Assembly: GCF_022767005.1 (NCBI RefSeq)
Contig: NZ_JALEOV010000103.1
Coordinates: 1-64,000 of the forward strand
Direction: 5' to 3'
Source: Peptoniphilus sp.
Lineage (GTDB): Bacteria; Bacillota; Clostridia; Tissierellales; Peptoniphilaceae
DNA: 64,000 bases
Shown: positions 42,689-52,241 of the stretch, piece by piece
How the letters are laid out: each line of letters begins with the position of its first letter
Position numbering within the stretch: the stretch's first letter is position 1
Position numbers and translations under genes: made by a program
The notes under the pieces: model-generated
What the model was told of the DNA's origin: nothing
What the model saw: the letters and a program-made list of their open reading frames with translations, nothing else
The model's database searches: none

Positions 42689-43184
42689 CTTCCTTTAACT
42701 TCTTTATTTCATCCCTAATCTCTGCTGCCTTTTCATATTCTTCCAAATTTATGGCAAGATCTAATTTTTCTTTTAAATCCTCAAGTTTTCTGTTGTAAAC
42801 AAGATAATTATCTGCATTTTTTGGGATCTTACCCCTGTATTTTAAATTAATGTTTAGTGCACTTAAATATTTTCTAATTTCCCCTCCAAAAGAATCATAA
42901 CATTTTGGACATCCAAGAGTTCCTGTGTTCTTTAATTCACGAAAACTCCTTCCACAATATTCACAACTTAGATCCTCTTCATCATTATAAGAATTTGTTG
43001 TAAATTGAAAAATATTTCTAAGTGCATTCTCAAGTTGAGGAATTATATTTTGATAACTCTTGAAATCTTTTCTAAATTTTTCCTCTGCACAAACTTCACA
43101 TAAATGTACTTCTTCTATTTCATCGTCATTAACCCTAGTATAAGATATGACAGATTCTCTTTCCTTACAAATATCGCATAGCAT
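42675..43184 (-). CDS. mcsA: McsA, zinc-binding activator of McsB
   Basis: A 169-residue protein with four CxxC pairs: MLCDIC, LCEVC, CEYC and CPKC, followed by a C-terminal UVR motif (KEKLDLAINLEEYEKAAEIR). In Bacillus it stimulates McsB arginine kinase and binds metal. All zinc pairs look intact here although the partner McsB seems to have lost its active site. GGGGGAAGA precedes the ATG. Second gene of the ctsR operon, ten bases after ctsR. Confidence 0.95.
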   Translation of the reverse strand: MLCDICKERESVISYTRVNDDEIEEVHLCEVCAEEKFRKDFKSYQNIIPQLENALRNIFQFTTNSYNDEEDLSCEYCGRSFRELKNTGTLGCPKCYDSFGGEIRKYLSALNINLKYRGKIPKNADNYLVYNRKLEDLKEKLDLAINLEEYEKAAEIRDEIKKLKEDVSV

Positions 43185-43194
43185 ATTCTTCCCC

Positions 43195-43647
43195 CTAACT
43201 AAAAATAACTAGTAGCATATTTTTTAAAATATCTGCCCGCAGTTCATTTTTATTTTCACACTCACTAAGCGCTCTATCTGAGAGAGCAACTTTTATTAGT
43301 TCCATCTCTCTTTTACTTACTTTTTTAATTCTCAATAGCTCCTTTAATAATTCATCTGAATTATTTTTTGTAATTGAATCGCCAATGAAACTTAAAAAAG
43401 TATCTAAAACATCTTCATCATCTTCAATTTTTACTTTTACTATTCTAATGTAGCCTCCACCGCCTCGTCTTGACTCAACATAGTATCCCTTAACAGGCGT
43501 AAACCTTGTTGTCAAAACATAGTTTATTTGCGAAGGAGCACAATTAAAATGATCTGAAATTTTTGATCTTTGTATCTCAACAACTCCACCAGATTCAAAA
43601 ATAAGTTCATTTAAAAAATCTTCAATGGAGTTAGAAAGCTTTGCCAT
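43195..43647 (-). CDS. ctsR: Class III stress repressor CtsR
   Basis: Winged-helix dimeric repressor of clp genes. Begins MAKLSNSIEDFLNELIFESG; the DNA-binding part is SDHFNCAPSQINYVLTTRFT, and the glycine-rich wing ESRRGGGGYIRIVKVKIED includes the four-glycine loop that senses temperature in Bacillus. The C-terminal dimerisation part is typical. 150 residues. First gene of ctsR-mcsA-mcsB-clpC-radA, and two CtsR-type boxes lie directly upstream, so autoregulation is expected. Confidence 0.97.
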   Translation of the reverse strand: MAKLSNSIEDFLNELIFESGGVVEIQRSKISDHFNCAPSQINYVLTTRFTPVKGYYVESRRGGGGYIRIVKVKIEDDEDVLDTFLSFIGDSITKNNSDELLKELLRIKKVSKREMELIKVALSDRALSECENKNELRADILKNMLLVIFS

Positions 43648-43658
43648 AGCACCATTCC

Positions 43659-43675
43659 TTTGACTATCTTTGTCC
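43659..43675 (-). promoter_or_regulatory. CtsR box, promoter-proximal
   Basis: Minus strand GGACAAA-GAT-AGTCAAA, one mismatch from the CtsR heptad repeat (A/G-GTCAAA-NAN-A/G-GTCAAA). It lies 12 bases before the ctsR start and overlaps the ribosome site region. Confidence 0.85.
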
Positions 43676-43691
43676 TTTGATTTATAAAAAT

Positions 43692-43708
43692 TTTGACTAT
43701 CTTTTACT
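43692..43708 (-). promoter_or_regulatory. Second CtsR-like box
   Basis: Minus strand AGTAAAA-GAT-AGTCAAA, one mismatch in the first heptad, 33 bases upstream of the first box (three helical turns). TATAAA lies between the boxes and may be the -10. Confidence 0.7.
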
Positions 43709-43810
43709 ATTTCTAGTTTAATATAAAATATAATTTTTGTAAAGCTTTTAGTTTCAAATAATAAATTATTATAAAATTTTTCTTAATTGATATCAACAAT
43801 ATTCTCAACT

Positions 43811-43837
43811 AAAAAGGTTGAGCATTGCCCAACCTTT
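43811..43837 (-). terminator. Terminator after the EF-G-like gene
   Basis: Minus strand AAAGGTTGGGC-AAT-GCTCAACCTTT followed by TTAG. Confidence 0.9.
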
Positions 43838-43860
43838 CAATTAAATCTGCTTTATTAAAT

Positions 43861-45921
43861 TTACTTTTCTTTATTTCTTTCTTCTATTATTTTTTCCGCA
43901 ATATTTTGTGGAACTTCTTCATATCTTACAAATTCCATGCTAAAAGTTCCTCTACCTTGAGTAAGAGATCTTAAATCAATTAGATATGAGAATAATTCAG
44001 CTTGTGGTGCTTCTGCAATTAAAACTTGAGTGCCGTCATTTTGTTGGTCCATACCAAGAATTCTGCCACGTCTTTTGTTCATATCTCCCATTACATCGCC
44101 GAGATAATCTTCTGGTATTGTAACTTCGACTTTCATAATTGGTTCAAGAAGAACTGGACTTGCCTCTTGCATTCCCTTCTTAAAAGCAAGGTTTGCTGCA
44201 AGTTTGAAACTCATTTCGTTGGAGTCAACATCGTGGTAAGATCCATCGTATAAAACAGCCTTGAAATTAGTTACAGGATATCCTGCAAGAACTCCCTTTT
44301 CCTTTGATTCAATTATTCCCTTTTCAACTGCAGGGAAATAATTCTTTGGAACTGCTCCTCCAAATACTTCTTCGTCAAACTCAAATTCTTTGTCAGATGG
44401 TTCAAATCTAATCCAAACATCACCATATTGTCCAGCTCCACCTGATTGTTTTTTATGCTTACCTTGAACGCTTGCCGTCTTTCTAATTGTTTCTCTATAA
44501 GGAACAATAAATGGAACAATATTTACTTCAACTCCATAAGTGTTCTTTAATTTCTCAAGAATTACATCTAATTGAACTTTACCTTGACCACCAATAGTCA
44601 TTTGTTTAGTTTCAGGGTTTCTTTCAATTACAAATGTTGGATCTTCATCTCTAATCTTTCTCAAAGATTGAGAAAGTTTTTCTTCGTCGCCCTTAGTCTT
44701 TGGTTCAATTGCATAGTATAAAACTGGTGTAGAATATTTTAATTTTTTATATTCAACAATGTGATCTTTATCGCAAAGAGTGTCCCCTGTAACTGTTTTA
44801 GCAAGTTTTGTAGTTGCGCCAATATCTCCTGCGTAAATTTCATCTATTTCAATTTGTTCTTTACCTCTCATGATGTAAAGTCCACCAAGTTTTTCGTTTT
44901 CTTCTGCGTTTACATTGTAAAGAGCTGTGTTTTTATTTACAATTCCGGAAATAACTTTGAAGATAGAAATTTTTCCAAGGAATGGGTCTGAAATTGTCTT
45001 AAATACTACTGCAGCAAAAGGTTCCTTTGCAGAAACTTTTCTTTCTTCTCCTTCTTTAAATCTAAAACCTTGATGTGCACGTTCATCATCTGGAGCAGGC
45101 ATATAGTTTACGATTGTATTGAGAAGTATATCAATACCAATGCCCTTTTCGCCACTTCCTACAAGTAGTGGAACTGCATCCCCTTCAAGAAGTGCTGTGG
45201 TAACTCCTCTCAAAAGATCTTCTCTAGTGAATTTTTCTCCAGAAAAATATTTTTCCATCAAAACTTCATCAGAGCCAGCAACAACTTCTGCAATTTCTTC
45301 ATACATTCTTTCAGTTGCTTTAACTTGATCATGATTTAGTTCAGTTTCTTGTGGCGCAGAATTTACATATTTATATCCCTTTTGGAAAATAACATCTGTA
45401 ACACCAACAAAATGTTCACCTTCGCCAATTGGCACAGAGAAAGGAATAACTTTTTTACCAAAGGAAGCTTCAAGCTCATCCATTAGTTTTCTAAAGTTTA
45501 CATTTTCTCCGTCAATTTTATTTATAAAAATAATTCTTGGAAGTCCAATCTTTTCTGTGTATTTCCAAGTTCTTTCAGTTCCAACTTCAACTCCCTTTGT
45601 TGCGTCAATAACCATTATTGCAGCTTCACTTGCTCTTAAAGCACCGTGAGCTTCTCCAACAAAATCAAGGTATCCTGGAGTATCTATTACATTTACTTTA
45701 TAATTTCTCCACTCAATAGGAATAATTGATGTTCCAATAGAAGTTCCTCTTTCCTTTTCTTCCTTTGAAAAGTCAGAAACTGTATTTTTGTTAGAAACAT
45801 TGCCAAGTTTTTGTGTAGCTCCACTTTGGAATAACATAGCCTCTGTTAGGTTTGTCTTTCCGGAGCCAGAATGTCCTACGAGAGCAAGATTTCTTACCTT
45901 ATCTGTTGTATATACTTTCAT
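43861..45921 (-). CDS. EF-G-like translation GTPase (EF-G paralogue)
   Basis: Full five-domain EF-G architecture, 686 residues. The P-loop is GHSGSGKTNLTEAML rather than the AHIDAGKT of canonical EF-G; then ERGTSIGTSIIPIEW (switch I), DTPGYLDF and FINKIDGEN. Domain IV includes GGAGQYGDVWIRFEPSDKEF and domain V ends with LRSLTQGRGTFSMEFVRYEE. The P-loop and switch differences place it in the EF-G-like (FusA2) group found beside true EF-G in many anaerobes; its task is not settled. AGGAGG precedes the ATG. Single gene with its own promoter and terminator. Confidence 0.92.
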   Translation of the reverse strand: MKVYTTDKVRNLALVGHSGSGKTNLTEAMLFQSGATQKLGNVSNKNTVSDFSKEEKERGTSIGTSIIPIEWRNYKVNVIDTPGYLDFVGEAHGALRASEAAIMVIDATKGVEVGTERTWKYTEKIGLPRIIFINKIDGENVNFRKLMDELEASFGKKVIPFSVPIGEGEHFVGVTDVIFQKGYKYVNSAPQETELNHDQVKATERMYEEIAEVVAGSDEVLMEKYFSGEKFTREDLLRGVTTALLEGDAVPLLVGSGEKGIGIDILLNTIVNYMPAPDDERAHQGFRFKEGEERKVSAKEPFAAVVFKTISDPFLGKISIFKVISGIVNKNTALYNVNAEENEKLGGLYIMRGKEQIEIDEIYAGDIGATTKLAKTVTGDTLCDKDHIVEYKKLKYSTPVLYYAIEPKTKGDEEKLSQSLRKIRDEDPTFVIERNPETKQMTIGGQGKVQLDVILEKLKNTYGVEVNIVPFIVPYRETIRKTASVQGKHKKQSGGAGQYGDVWIRFEPSDKEFEFDEEVFGGAVPKNYFPAVEKGIIESKEKGVLAGYPVTNFKAVLYDGSYHDVDSNEMSFKLAANLAFKKGMQEASPVLLEPIMKVEVTIPEDYLGDVMGDMNKRRGRILGMDQQNDGTQVLIAEAPQAELFSYLIDLRSLTQGRGTFSMEFVRYEEVPQNIAEKIIEERNKEK

Positions 45922-45968
45922 ACTTTCCTCCTGTTATGTAAATTTTTTGAAATCGTTTCTATATATAA

Positions 45969-45997
45969 ATTATAACATAGATTGCTACTTTTGAAAA
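45969..45997 (-). promoter_or_regulatory. Promoter of the EF-G-like gene
   Basis: Minus strand TTTTCA (45992-45997), 17 bases, TATAAT (45969-45974). Confidence 0.75.
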
Positions 45998-46057
45998 CTG
46001 TGTAAAATTATCAATTTAGGGTATTAAAATTTTAAGATAATTTTAAATAAATGAGTG

Positions 46058-46708
46058 ATGAAAATGAATTTTAAATTTTTTAAAAAAGATAATATTCCCT
46101 ACATAATTATTATTTCTCTTTGTTTAATAATTGGATATCAATACTATGATTCACATAAATTTGATGATGACGCTACAAAATTTTTGGCCACAAAAACTTC
46201 AAATTCATCGTCAAAAACCTTTTCTAAAAAAGAATTAACTGAAGAAGATGAAATTCAGACTACAAAGGAAGCTAAAGAGATAATGGTGCATATTTCTGGT
46301 GCAGTAAAAAATCCTGGAATTTTAAAATTAGATTCATCAAAAAGAGTTGTAGATGCAGTTGAAATGGCAGGTGGTGCAACAAATGAAGCCGACCTCGATA
46401 GGATTAATCTTGCATCAAAACTTCATGACGAAGAAAAGATTTACATTCCAAAAATTAATGAAGTTAATAATAATGAAGCTACGCAATTAGTTTCAAATAA
46501 TTCTAGGGAAAATCCTGGAGGTAAAATAAATATTAATAGTGCAGATGCAGCTGAACTACAAAAAATCCCTGGAGTTGGTCCAAAGACTGCTGAGAAAATT
46601 ATAAATTATCGCTCTCAAAATTCTTTTTCATCAATTGAAGATATTAAAAATGTCGATGGCATTGGCGATAAAAAGTTCGAATCAATGAAGGATTATATCT
46701 CAACTTAA
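46058..46708 (+). CDS. comEA: ComEA-type helix-hairpin-helix DNA receptor
   Basis: Membrane-anchored DNA-binding protein for transformation. One N-terminal membrane helix (NIPYIIIISLCLIIGYQYYD), a Ser/Lys/Glu-rich spacer, an SLBB-like domain (~75-130; VHISGAVKNPGILKLDSSKR) and a C-terminal double helix-hairpin-helix (KININSADAAELQKIPGVGP, IEDIKNVDGIGDKKFESMKD). About 216 residues, normal. The exact start is uncertain: GTG 46055, ATG 46058 and ATG 46064 are all close, and no strong ribosome site is present. ComEC, its usual partner, is 35 kb away in this window instead of adjacent. Confidence 0.92.
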   Translation: MKMNFKFFKKDNIPYIIIISLCLIIGYQYYDSHKFDDDATKFLATKTSNSSSKTFSKKELTEEDEIQTTKEAKEIMVHISGAVKNPGILKLDSSKRVVDAVEMAGGATNEADLDRINLASKLHDEEKIYIPKINEVNNNEATQLVSNNSRENPGGKININSADAAELQKIPGVGPKTAEKIINYRSQNSFSSIEDIKNVDGIGDKKFESMKDYIST

Positions 46709-46771
46709 ATTTTAAAGGATTATTATTAAATCATGAACTTATTCTAAAGTTTCATTAATATTATTTATTTT

Positions 46772-46825
46772 AAAAAAGCTCAAGAAAAAAGAAGCACAAT
46801 GTGCCTCTTTATCTTAAGCTTTTTT
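46772..46825. terminator. Bidirectional terminator comEA / 46814 gene
   Basis: Inner stem GAAGCACA-ATGTGCCTC with T-runs on both strands, nested in an outer AAAAAAGCTCAAG/CTTAAGCTTTTTT stem. Confidence 0.8.
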
Positions 46826-47152
46826 TCTAGTATTTCTTTTATACCTATTTTTATTTGAACTTGCAATTCCAATTATCAAAGCAAATATTAGTGAAACCAA
46901 ACCAGAGGATACACCAATTACAAATATAATTAAATTATCGAGACTTCCTGGATCAAAAAGTTTATTTATCACCATAAAAAGTGAAATAATTCCAATGAAA
47001 ACTAGGGCAAGTCCTGGCAAATATTTTATAAATTTTAAATCTCTTGCGGCAAAGTTTACTATAAAGGTAAGGACAACTCCAATTAAAATTGCGCCAAGAG
47101 TTAGGAGCAAGTAAGTTGAATTTTCCATGACCATTTCCATTATTTTGTTCAT
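46814..47152 (-). CDS. Small three-helix membrane protein
   Basis: A 112-residue membrane protein with three hydrophobic stretches (TYLLLTLGAILIGVVLTFIV, LPGLALVFIGIISLFMVI, NLIIFVIGVSSGLVSLIFAL) and a basic tail (SSNKNRYKRNTRKKA). No family recognised. GAGGTGTAAA gives the ATG at 47152; the longer frame begins inside the ribosome site. It directly follows the lipoprotein gene, whose stop codon is part of the spacer, and is last in the operon with the two-component system. Function unknown. Confidence 0.75.
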   Translation of the reverse strand: MNKIMEMVMENSTYLLLTLGAILIGVVLTFIVNFAARDLKFIKYLPGLALVFIGIISLFMVINKLFDPGSLDNLIIFVIGVSSGLVSLIFALIIGIASSNKNRYKRNTRKKA

Positions 47153-47160
47153 TTTACACC

Positions 47161-48594
47161 TCATTTATTTGATGACAATTCTTGTTGCCAAATATTTGAA
47201 TAGCGACCTATTGCCCACTCAGTCATAATTGTGGACGCTTCATTTCCTATCTCTCTTTCAAAAATTGGACTAGGAAGTATTTTGCTATCCTCTATATTAT
47301 AAATTCTTATAAAATTTTTTTCCAATGTTATTAAAAATTTATTGTCAGGGGATACAAAGCCATCTTTTATGCTAGATTTGAAATTTTTTATTTGAGACAT
47401 TGGAATATTTATCTCGTTATATTTATTTACTTCATATGGAAGAACTAAATTTAAATCAAAATCAGAGAATTTATTATCTGATAGTTTCATTCTCCCCTTT
47501 AACTTCCAAAAACCGTTATCTCTATAAATTCCTATATTATAGGGATCTTTTTTTAATTCCTCAATATTTTTGCTTTCAGAATTTAAATCTTTTTCTGACA
47601 AAAAATCTTTATAACTTAGAGGGTTTTTATCCTCCAACTTATCTAATTCGTAAATTCGCAGATAATTATTGTTTGAATTTCTATCTAAACTTTCCACATT
47701 TACATAATTATTTGTAATAAAATTTATCGTCATTAGACTATTATTATCTTTTAGTTCCTCTGTATCAGCCTTAAGGATGTCATCATCTTTTCTAAGCTTT
47801 GAATTTTTATAATCCTTTACGATTACTTTATCTGTGGTCTCCTCGCCCTTTGATTCTCTTTGAACGCTAATTTCAGAAAAGCTATCATTGCGAGGAAGAA
47901 TAATATTATTCATCTCATATACATTCTCAAGCTTTAAGTCAGAAAATTTAATGTAGAAAGTTTTATAATTCCATGTTGGAATATTAGAATCTGATTTTGA
48001 TTTAAAACCAATTAAAAATCCCTTGTCGCCCTTGTAATCAAATAAACTTCCCCTATTAAGCACCTCATCTTTCTTAGCTAGAATTAATTTATCAAGATCG
48101 TCATTTTTTATCTTGTCATCCACAAGTTTTATCTCTAAAATCACTCCATTATAAAATAGTAAAGCTGTGTTTTCACTAGTCTTTATTACTTCATAATAAA
48201 TATTTCTACTTGCCTTTGAGTCAAAAATATAAGTTGTGTAGACATCTGAATCTTCAATGCCAAGAGTTTTATAATCTAAATTAAATTTTTTATATAGATA
48301 TTCAGAAAGTTTTACATACTTTGTCTTGTACTCAACGTCTTTTATATAGTCATTGGAAAGTACCACTTGATCATTGCTAAAGTAAAGGTCTTCACCTATT
48401 ATATCTTTAAATAAAAAATTGTCCTGATTAATTTTTCTATTGTAAATAAATTTTGTAATAGTCCACTTGCCATATATTGGAGATTGTCCCATCTCTGGTG
48501 TTTCAATATTTGTGCTTTGCGTTGTTAAGAAAGAACAACCTGTGAGAAAAATTAAGGAAATTATAATAAATAATTTTTTAATCAATTTTATCAC
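47161..48594 (-). CDS. Lipoprotein of unknown function linked to a two-component system
   Basis: Signal peptide II type: MIKLIKKLFIIISLIFLTGC with the lipobox LTGC at Cys20. The rest (~457 residues) is an extracytoplasmic, beta-strand-rich protein full of Asp/Asn/Lys, with a possible propeller-like region towards the end (NIGIYRDNGFWKLKGRMKLS; FVSPDNKFLITLEKNFIRIY). GKWTITKFIYNRKI near the mature N-terminus is notable. I recognise no family. The start overlaps the histidine kinase stop by 17 bases, so the two are made together; it may act as an input or output partner of the kinase on the cell surface. Confidence 0.8.
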   Translation of the reverse strand: MIKLIKKLFIIISLIFLTGCSFLTTQSTNIETPEMGQSPIYGKWTITKFIYNRKINQDNFLFKDIIGEDLYFSNDQVVLSNDYIKDVEYKTKYVKLSEYLYKKFNLDYKTLGIEDSDVYTTYIFDSKASRNIYYEVIKTSENTALLFYNGVILEIKLVDDKIKNDDLDKLILAKKDEVLNRGSLFDYKGDKGFLIGFKSKSDSNIPTWNYKTFYIKFSDLKLENVYEMNNIILPRNDSFSEISVQRESKGEETTDKVIVKDYKNSKLRKDDDILKADTEELKDNNSLMTINFITNNYVNVESLDRNSNNNYLRIYELDKLEDKNPLSYKDFLSEKDLNSESKNIEELKKDPYNIGIYRDNGFWKLKGRMKLSDNKFSDFDLNLVLPYEVNKYNEINIPMSQIKNFKSSIKDGFVSPDNKFLITLEKNFIRIYNIEDSKILPSPIFEREIGNEASTIMTEWAIGRYSNIWQQELSSNK

Positions 48595-49999
48595 CCACTT
48601 CCTTAGGAATTTCTATTGGAAGAGAAACTTTTACAGTAGTACCAATATTTTCTTCAGAAAAAATTTCCAAGTTTCCATTGTGAAGCTTTGTAATCTCATC
48701 ACTTATTGAAAGTCCAATACCACTATGGCTCTTTGAATGCTTTCCCTTGTAAAATTTTTCTTTTACATGGGCAATTTCTTCTTTAGTCATTCCCATTCCA
48801 TTGTCAGAAATCATCATGTGAACAAAATTATCTTCTCTAAACATTTGAAACTTTACCCAGCCCTTGTCTGATGTAAATTTTATTGCATTGTCTAGCAAAT
48901 TTATCAAAAGCTGTTTTATTCTATTTTCGTCGGCATATATTAACACAGCTTCCTCTGGAAATTCAGTTATAAATTCAATATTATTTAATTTTGCACGTGG
49001 TTTCATTTGTTTTGAAACATCCACACAAGTTTGTGAAATATCAAATAAATCTTTATCTAGAGTAATTCTTCCAGAAATATATCTTGAAAAATCTAAAAGC
49101 TCTTCAACCATTTTTGCAAGTCTATCAGCTTCATTTTCAATAATATTTAAACCATCTTCCACAAGATCTTTTTCATCTTCCTTTGCATCTTTAAGTACAA
49201 CTGCCCAGCCTTTTATAGACGTAAGTGGTGTCCTAAGTTCGTGAGAAATTGAAGAAATAAAATCATTTTTAATTCTATCTTTATTTATAATTTCATCACT
49301 CATTGCATTGAGAGTCTTTGCTAATTCTCCTATTTCATCATCTTCATAAACTTTTGCCTTTTCTTCGTAATTTCCACTTAACATTGTCTTTGCAACTTCT
49401 GTAAGTTCAAGTATGGGCTTTACAATTGATTTTGAGATTAAAAGAGATACCATAGCAGTAACCAATGCAACAAAAAGCATAAAAATAAGTAGCGTTATTC
49501 CAGTTTTTAATATAGCCTTATTAGCTTCTTCAATAGATGAAATAAATCTAAGGTAGCCGATTTTTTCACCTTCATTGTTTTTTATTGCACCAGTAACAGA
49601 CATAATGGCTTCTCCAGTTTGAGCATCTTCACCACGCCATGTTTTTATTTCACCATTTTCTGCAGCAAGTAAGTCTGATGGCTCAATTGGCGTAGATGAA
49701 AGTTTACCAATAGAATCCAACAATAAATCTCCATTATTGTCTAAAATTTGTACTTCTGCATTTGTATTTGAAAGAAATATGTCGCTATCTTCATAAATTA
49801 AATCTTCAATTGTTTTGTCAGAGTAATCTCTTTTGTAAATTTCAAGAGAAACTTCCATCCTAGAAATTAATTCTTTGGAAATATTATTGTAAAAATAAAA
49901 ACTAAAAGCAAAGAGCAAAAATATATCTATAATTGAAATTGTAATTAAAATAACTATTAGAAAACTTCTTACTAATCTTTTTCCAATTTTATTTTTCAA
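48578..49999 (-). CDS. HAMP-domain sensor histidine kinase
   Basis: Two membrane helices (~13-36 and ~166-190) enclose an extracytoplasmic sensor of about 130 residues. Then HAMP (~190-243), HisKA with the phospho-acceptor H253 in SSISHELRTPLTSIKG, and HATPase_c with LLINLLDNAIKFTSDKGW (N box), MISDNGMGM (G1) and SGIGLSISDEITKLHNG (G2). 473 residues, all boxes intact. Start TTG with GAGGTG 13 bases after the regulator gene. The domain order is that of PhoR/WalK-like kinases but without a visible PAS domain. The signal is unknown. Confidence 0.95.
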   Translation of the reverse strand: MKNKIGKRLVRSFLIVILITISIIDIFLLFAFSFYFYNNISKELISRMEVSLEIYKRDYSDKTIEDLIYEDSDIFLSNTNAEVQILDNNGDLLLDSIGKLSSTPIEPSDLLAAENGEIKTWRGEDAQTGEAIMSVTGAIKNNEGEKIGYLRFISSIEEANKAILKTGITLLIFMLFVALVTAMVSLLISKSIVKPILELTEVAKTMLSGNYEEKAKVYEDDEIGELAKTLNAMSDEIINKDRIKNDFISSISHELRTPLTSIKGWAVVLKDAKEDEKDLVEDGLNIIENEADRLAKMVEELLDFSRYISGRITLDKDLFDISQTCVDVSKQMKPRAKLNNIEFITEFPEEAVLIYADENRIKQLLINLLDNAIKFTSDKGWVKFQMFREDNFVHMMISDNGMGMTKEEIAHVKEKFYKGKHSKSHSGIGLSISDEITKLHNGNLEIFSEENIGTTVKVSLPIEIPKEVGDKID

Positions 50000-50012
50000 T
50001 TACAGACACCTC

Positions 50013-50696
50013 TTATCTCCATCTGTATCCTGTTCCCCAAACTGTTTCAATGTAATTTGGCTTTGCAGGGTTTGTCTCGATTTTTGACCTAAGTCTTCTT
50101 ATGTTTACATCTACAATTTTTGAATCACCTAAAAAGTCATCGCCCCAAACAAGTCTTAGTATTTCATCTCTTGTCATTGCTTTGCCGGGATTTGTCATAA
50201 ATATTTTTATAATTTGATATTCCGTAGGAGTTAGTTCCAATTCAACATCATCCTTATAAAATTTTCTTGAGTAAGAATCAATTTTAAAAGGTGGATCAAT
50301 TATTAAATTGCTTTCCTTTTCTTCTTCTGGCTCAAGTCTTCTCTCAATGGATTTAATTCTCAAAGTAAGTTCTGTTGGATTGAAGGGTTTAGTAAGATAA
50401 TCATCTGTGCCATATTGAAGACCCATTATCTTGTCGTAATCCTCTGCCTTTGCAGTAAGCATTATTATGCCAAGTGAAGGAAACTCATTTCTAAGAGTCC
50501 TACATACTTCAAAACCATCAATTCCAGGGAGCATAATGTCAAGCACTACAATGTCAGGTCTTTCACGTCTTGCGATTTCAATTCCACCTTCTCCACTACC
50601 AGCTTCAAAAATTATGTATCCTTCTCTTTCTAAATTTATTTTTACAAATTTTCTTATTGATTCTTCATCTTCAACAAGTAATACCTTAGTTTTCAA
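50013..50696 (-). CDS. OmpR/PhoB-family response regulator
   Basis: Receiver domain (1-120) with acidic pair E9/D10, phospho-acceptor D53 (IVVLDIMLPGIDG), switch Thr in IIMLTAKAEDYDK and Lys in DYLTKPFNP. The C-terminal winged helix (~130-227) has ELTPTEYQIIKIFMTNPGKA, DSKIVDVNIRRLRSKIETNP and a final TVWGTGYRWR. 227 residues. Start TTG with GAGGTG. First gene of regulator-kinase-lipoprotein-membrane protein. Targets unknown; the tandem GATTACAAA repeats at 25341-25360 have the right geometry for this class but nothing links them directly. Confidence 0.96.
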   Translation of the reverse strand: MKTKVLLVEDEESIRKFVKINLEREGYIIFEAGSGEGGIEIARRERPDIVVLDIMLPGIDGFEVCRTLRNEFPSLGIIMLTAKAEDYDKIMGLQYGTDDYLTKPFNPTELTLRIKSIERRLEPEEEKESNLIIDPPFKIDSYSRKFYKDDVELELTPTEYQIIKIFMTNPGKAMTRDEILRLVWGDDFLGDSKIVDVNIRRLRSKIETNPAKPNYIETVWGTGYRWR

Positions 50697-50716
50697 AATA
50701 TCACCTCACAATGATA

Positions 50717-50745
50717 ATTATAAATAAAATCCACTCCAAATTCAA
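50717..50745 (-). promoter_or_regulatory. Promoter of the two-component operon
   Basis: Minus strand TTGAAT (50740-50745), 17 bases, TATAAT (50717-50722). The -35 lies in the loop of the guaB terminator hairpin. Confidence 0.7.
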
Positions 50746-50757
50746 TTGAAGTGGATT
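50718..50757 (-). terminator. Terminator after guaB
   Basis: Minus strand AATCCACT (50750-50757) pairs with AGTGGATT (50728-50735), followed by TTATTTAT. It shares bases with the promoter of the two-component operon. Confidence 0.7.
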
Positions 50758-50775
50758 ATTAATAAAATTTTAATA

Positions 50776-52233
<1,458 letters not shown>

Positions 52234-52241
52234 TTACTTAA

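Noticed and set aside
43861..45921. Tetracycline-resistance ribosome protection protein
   Set aside because: The P-loop GHSGSGKT, the length and the C-terminus fit the EF-G-like paralogue group, not TetM/TetO.
48467..48709. 80-codon plus-strand frame opposite the histidine kinase/lipoprotein junction
   Set aside because: Both minus-strand genes here have clear domains and overlap each other; the plus frame has no support.
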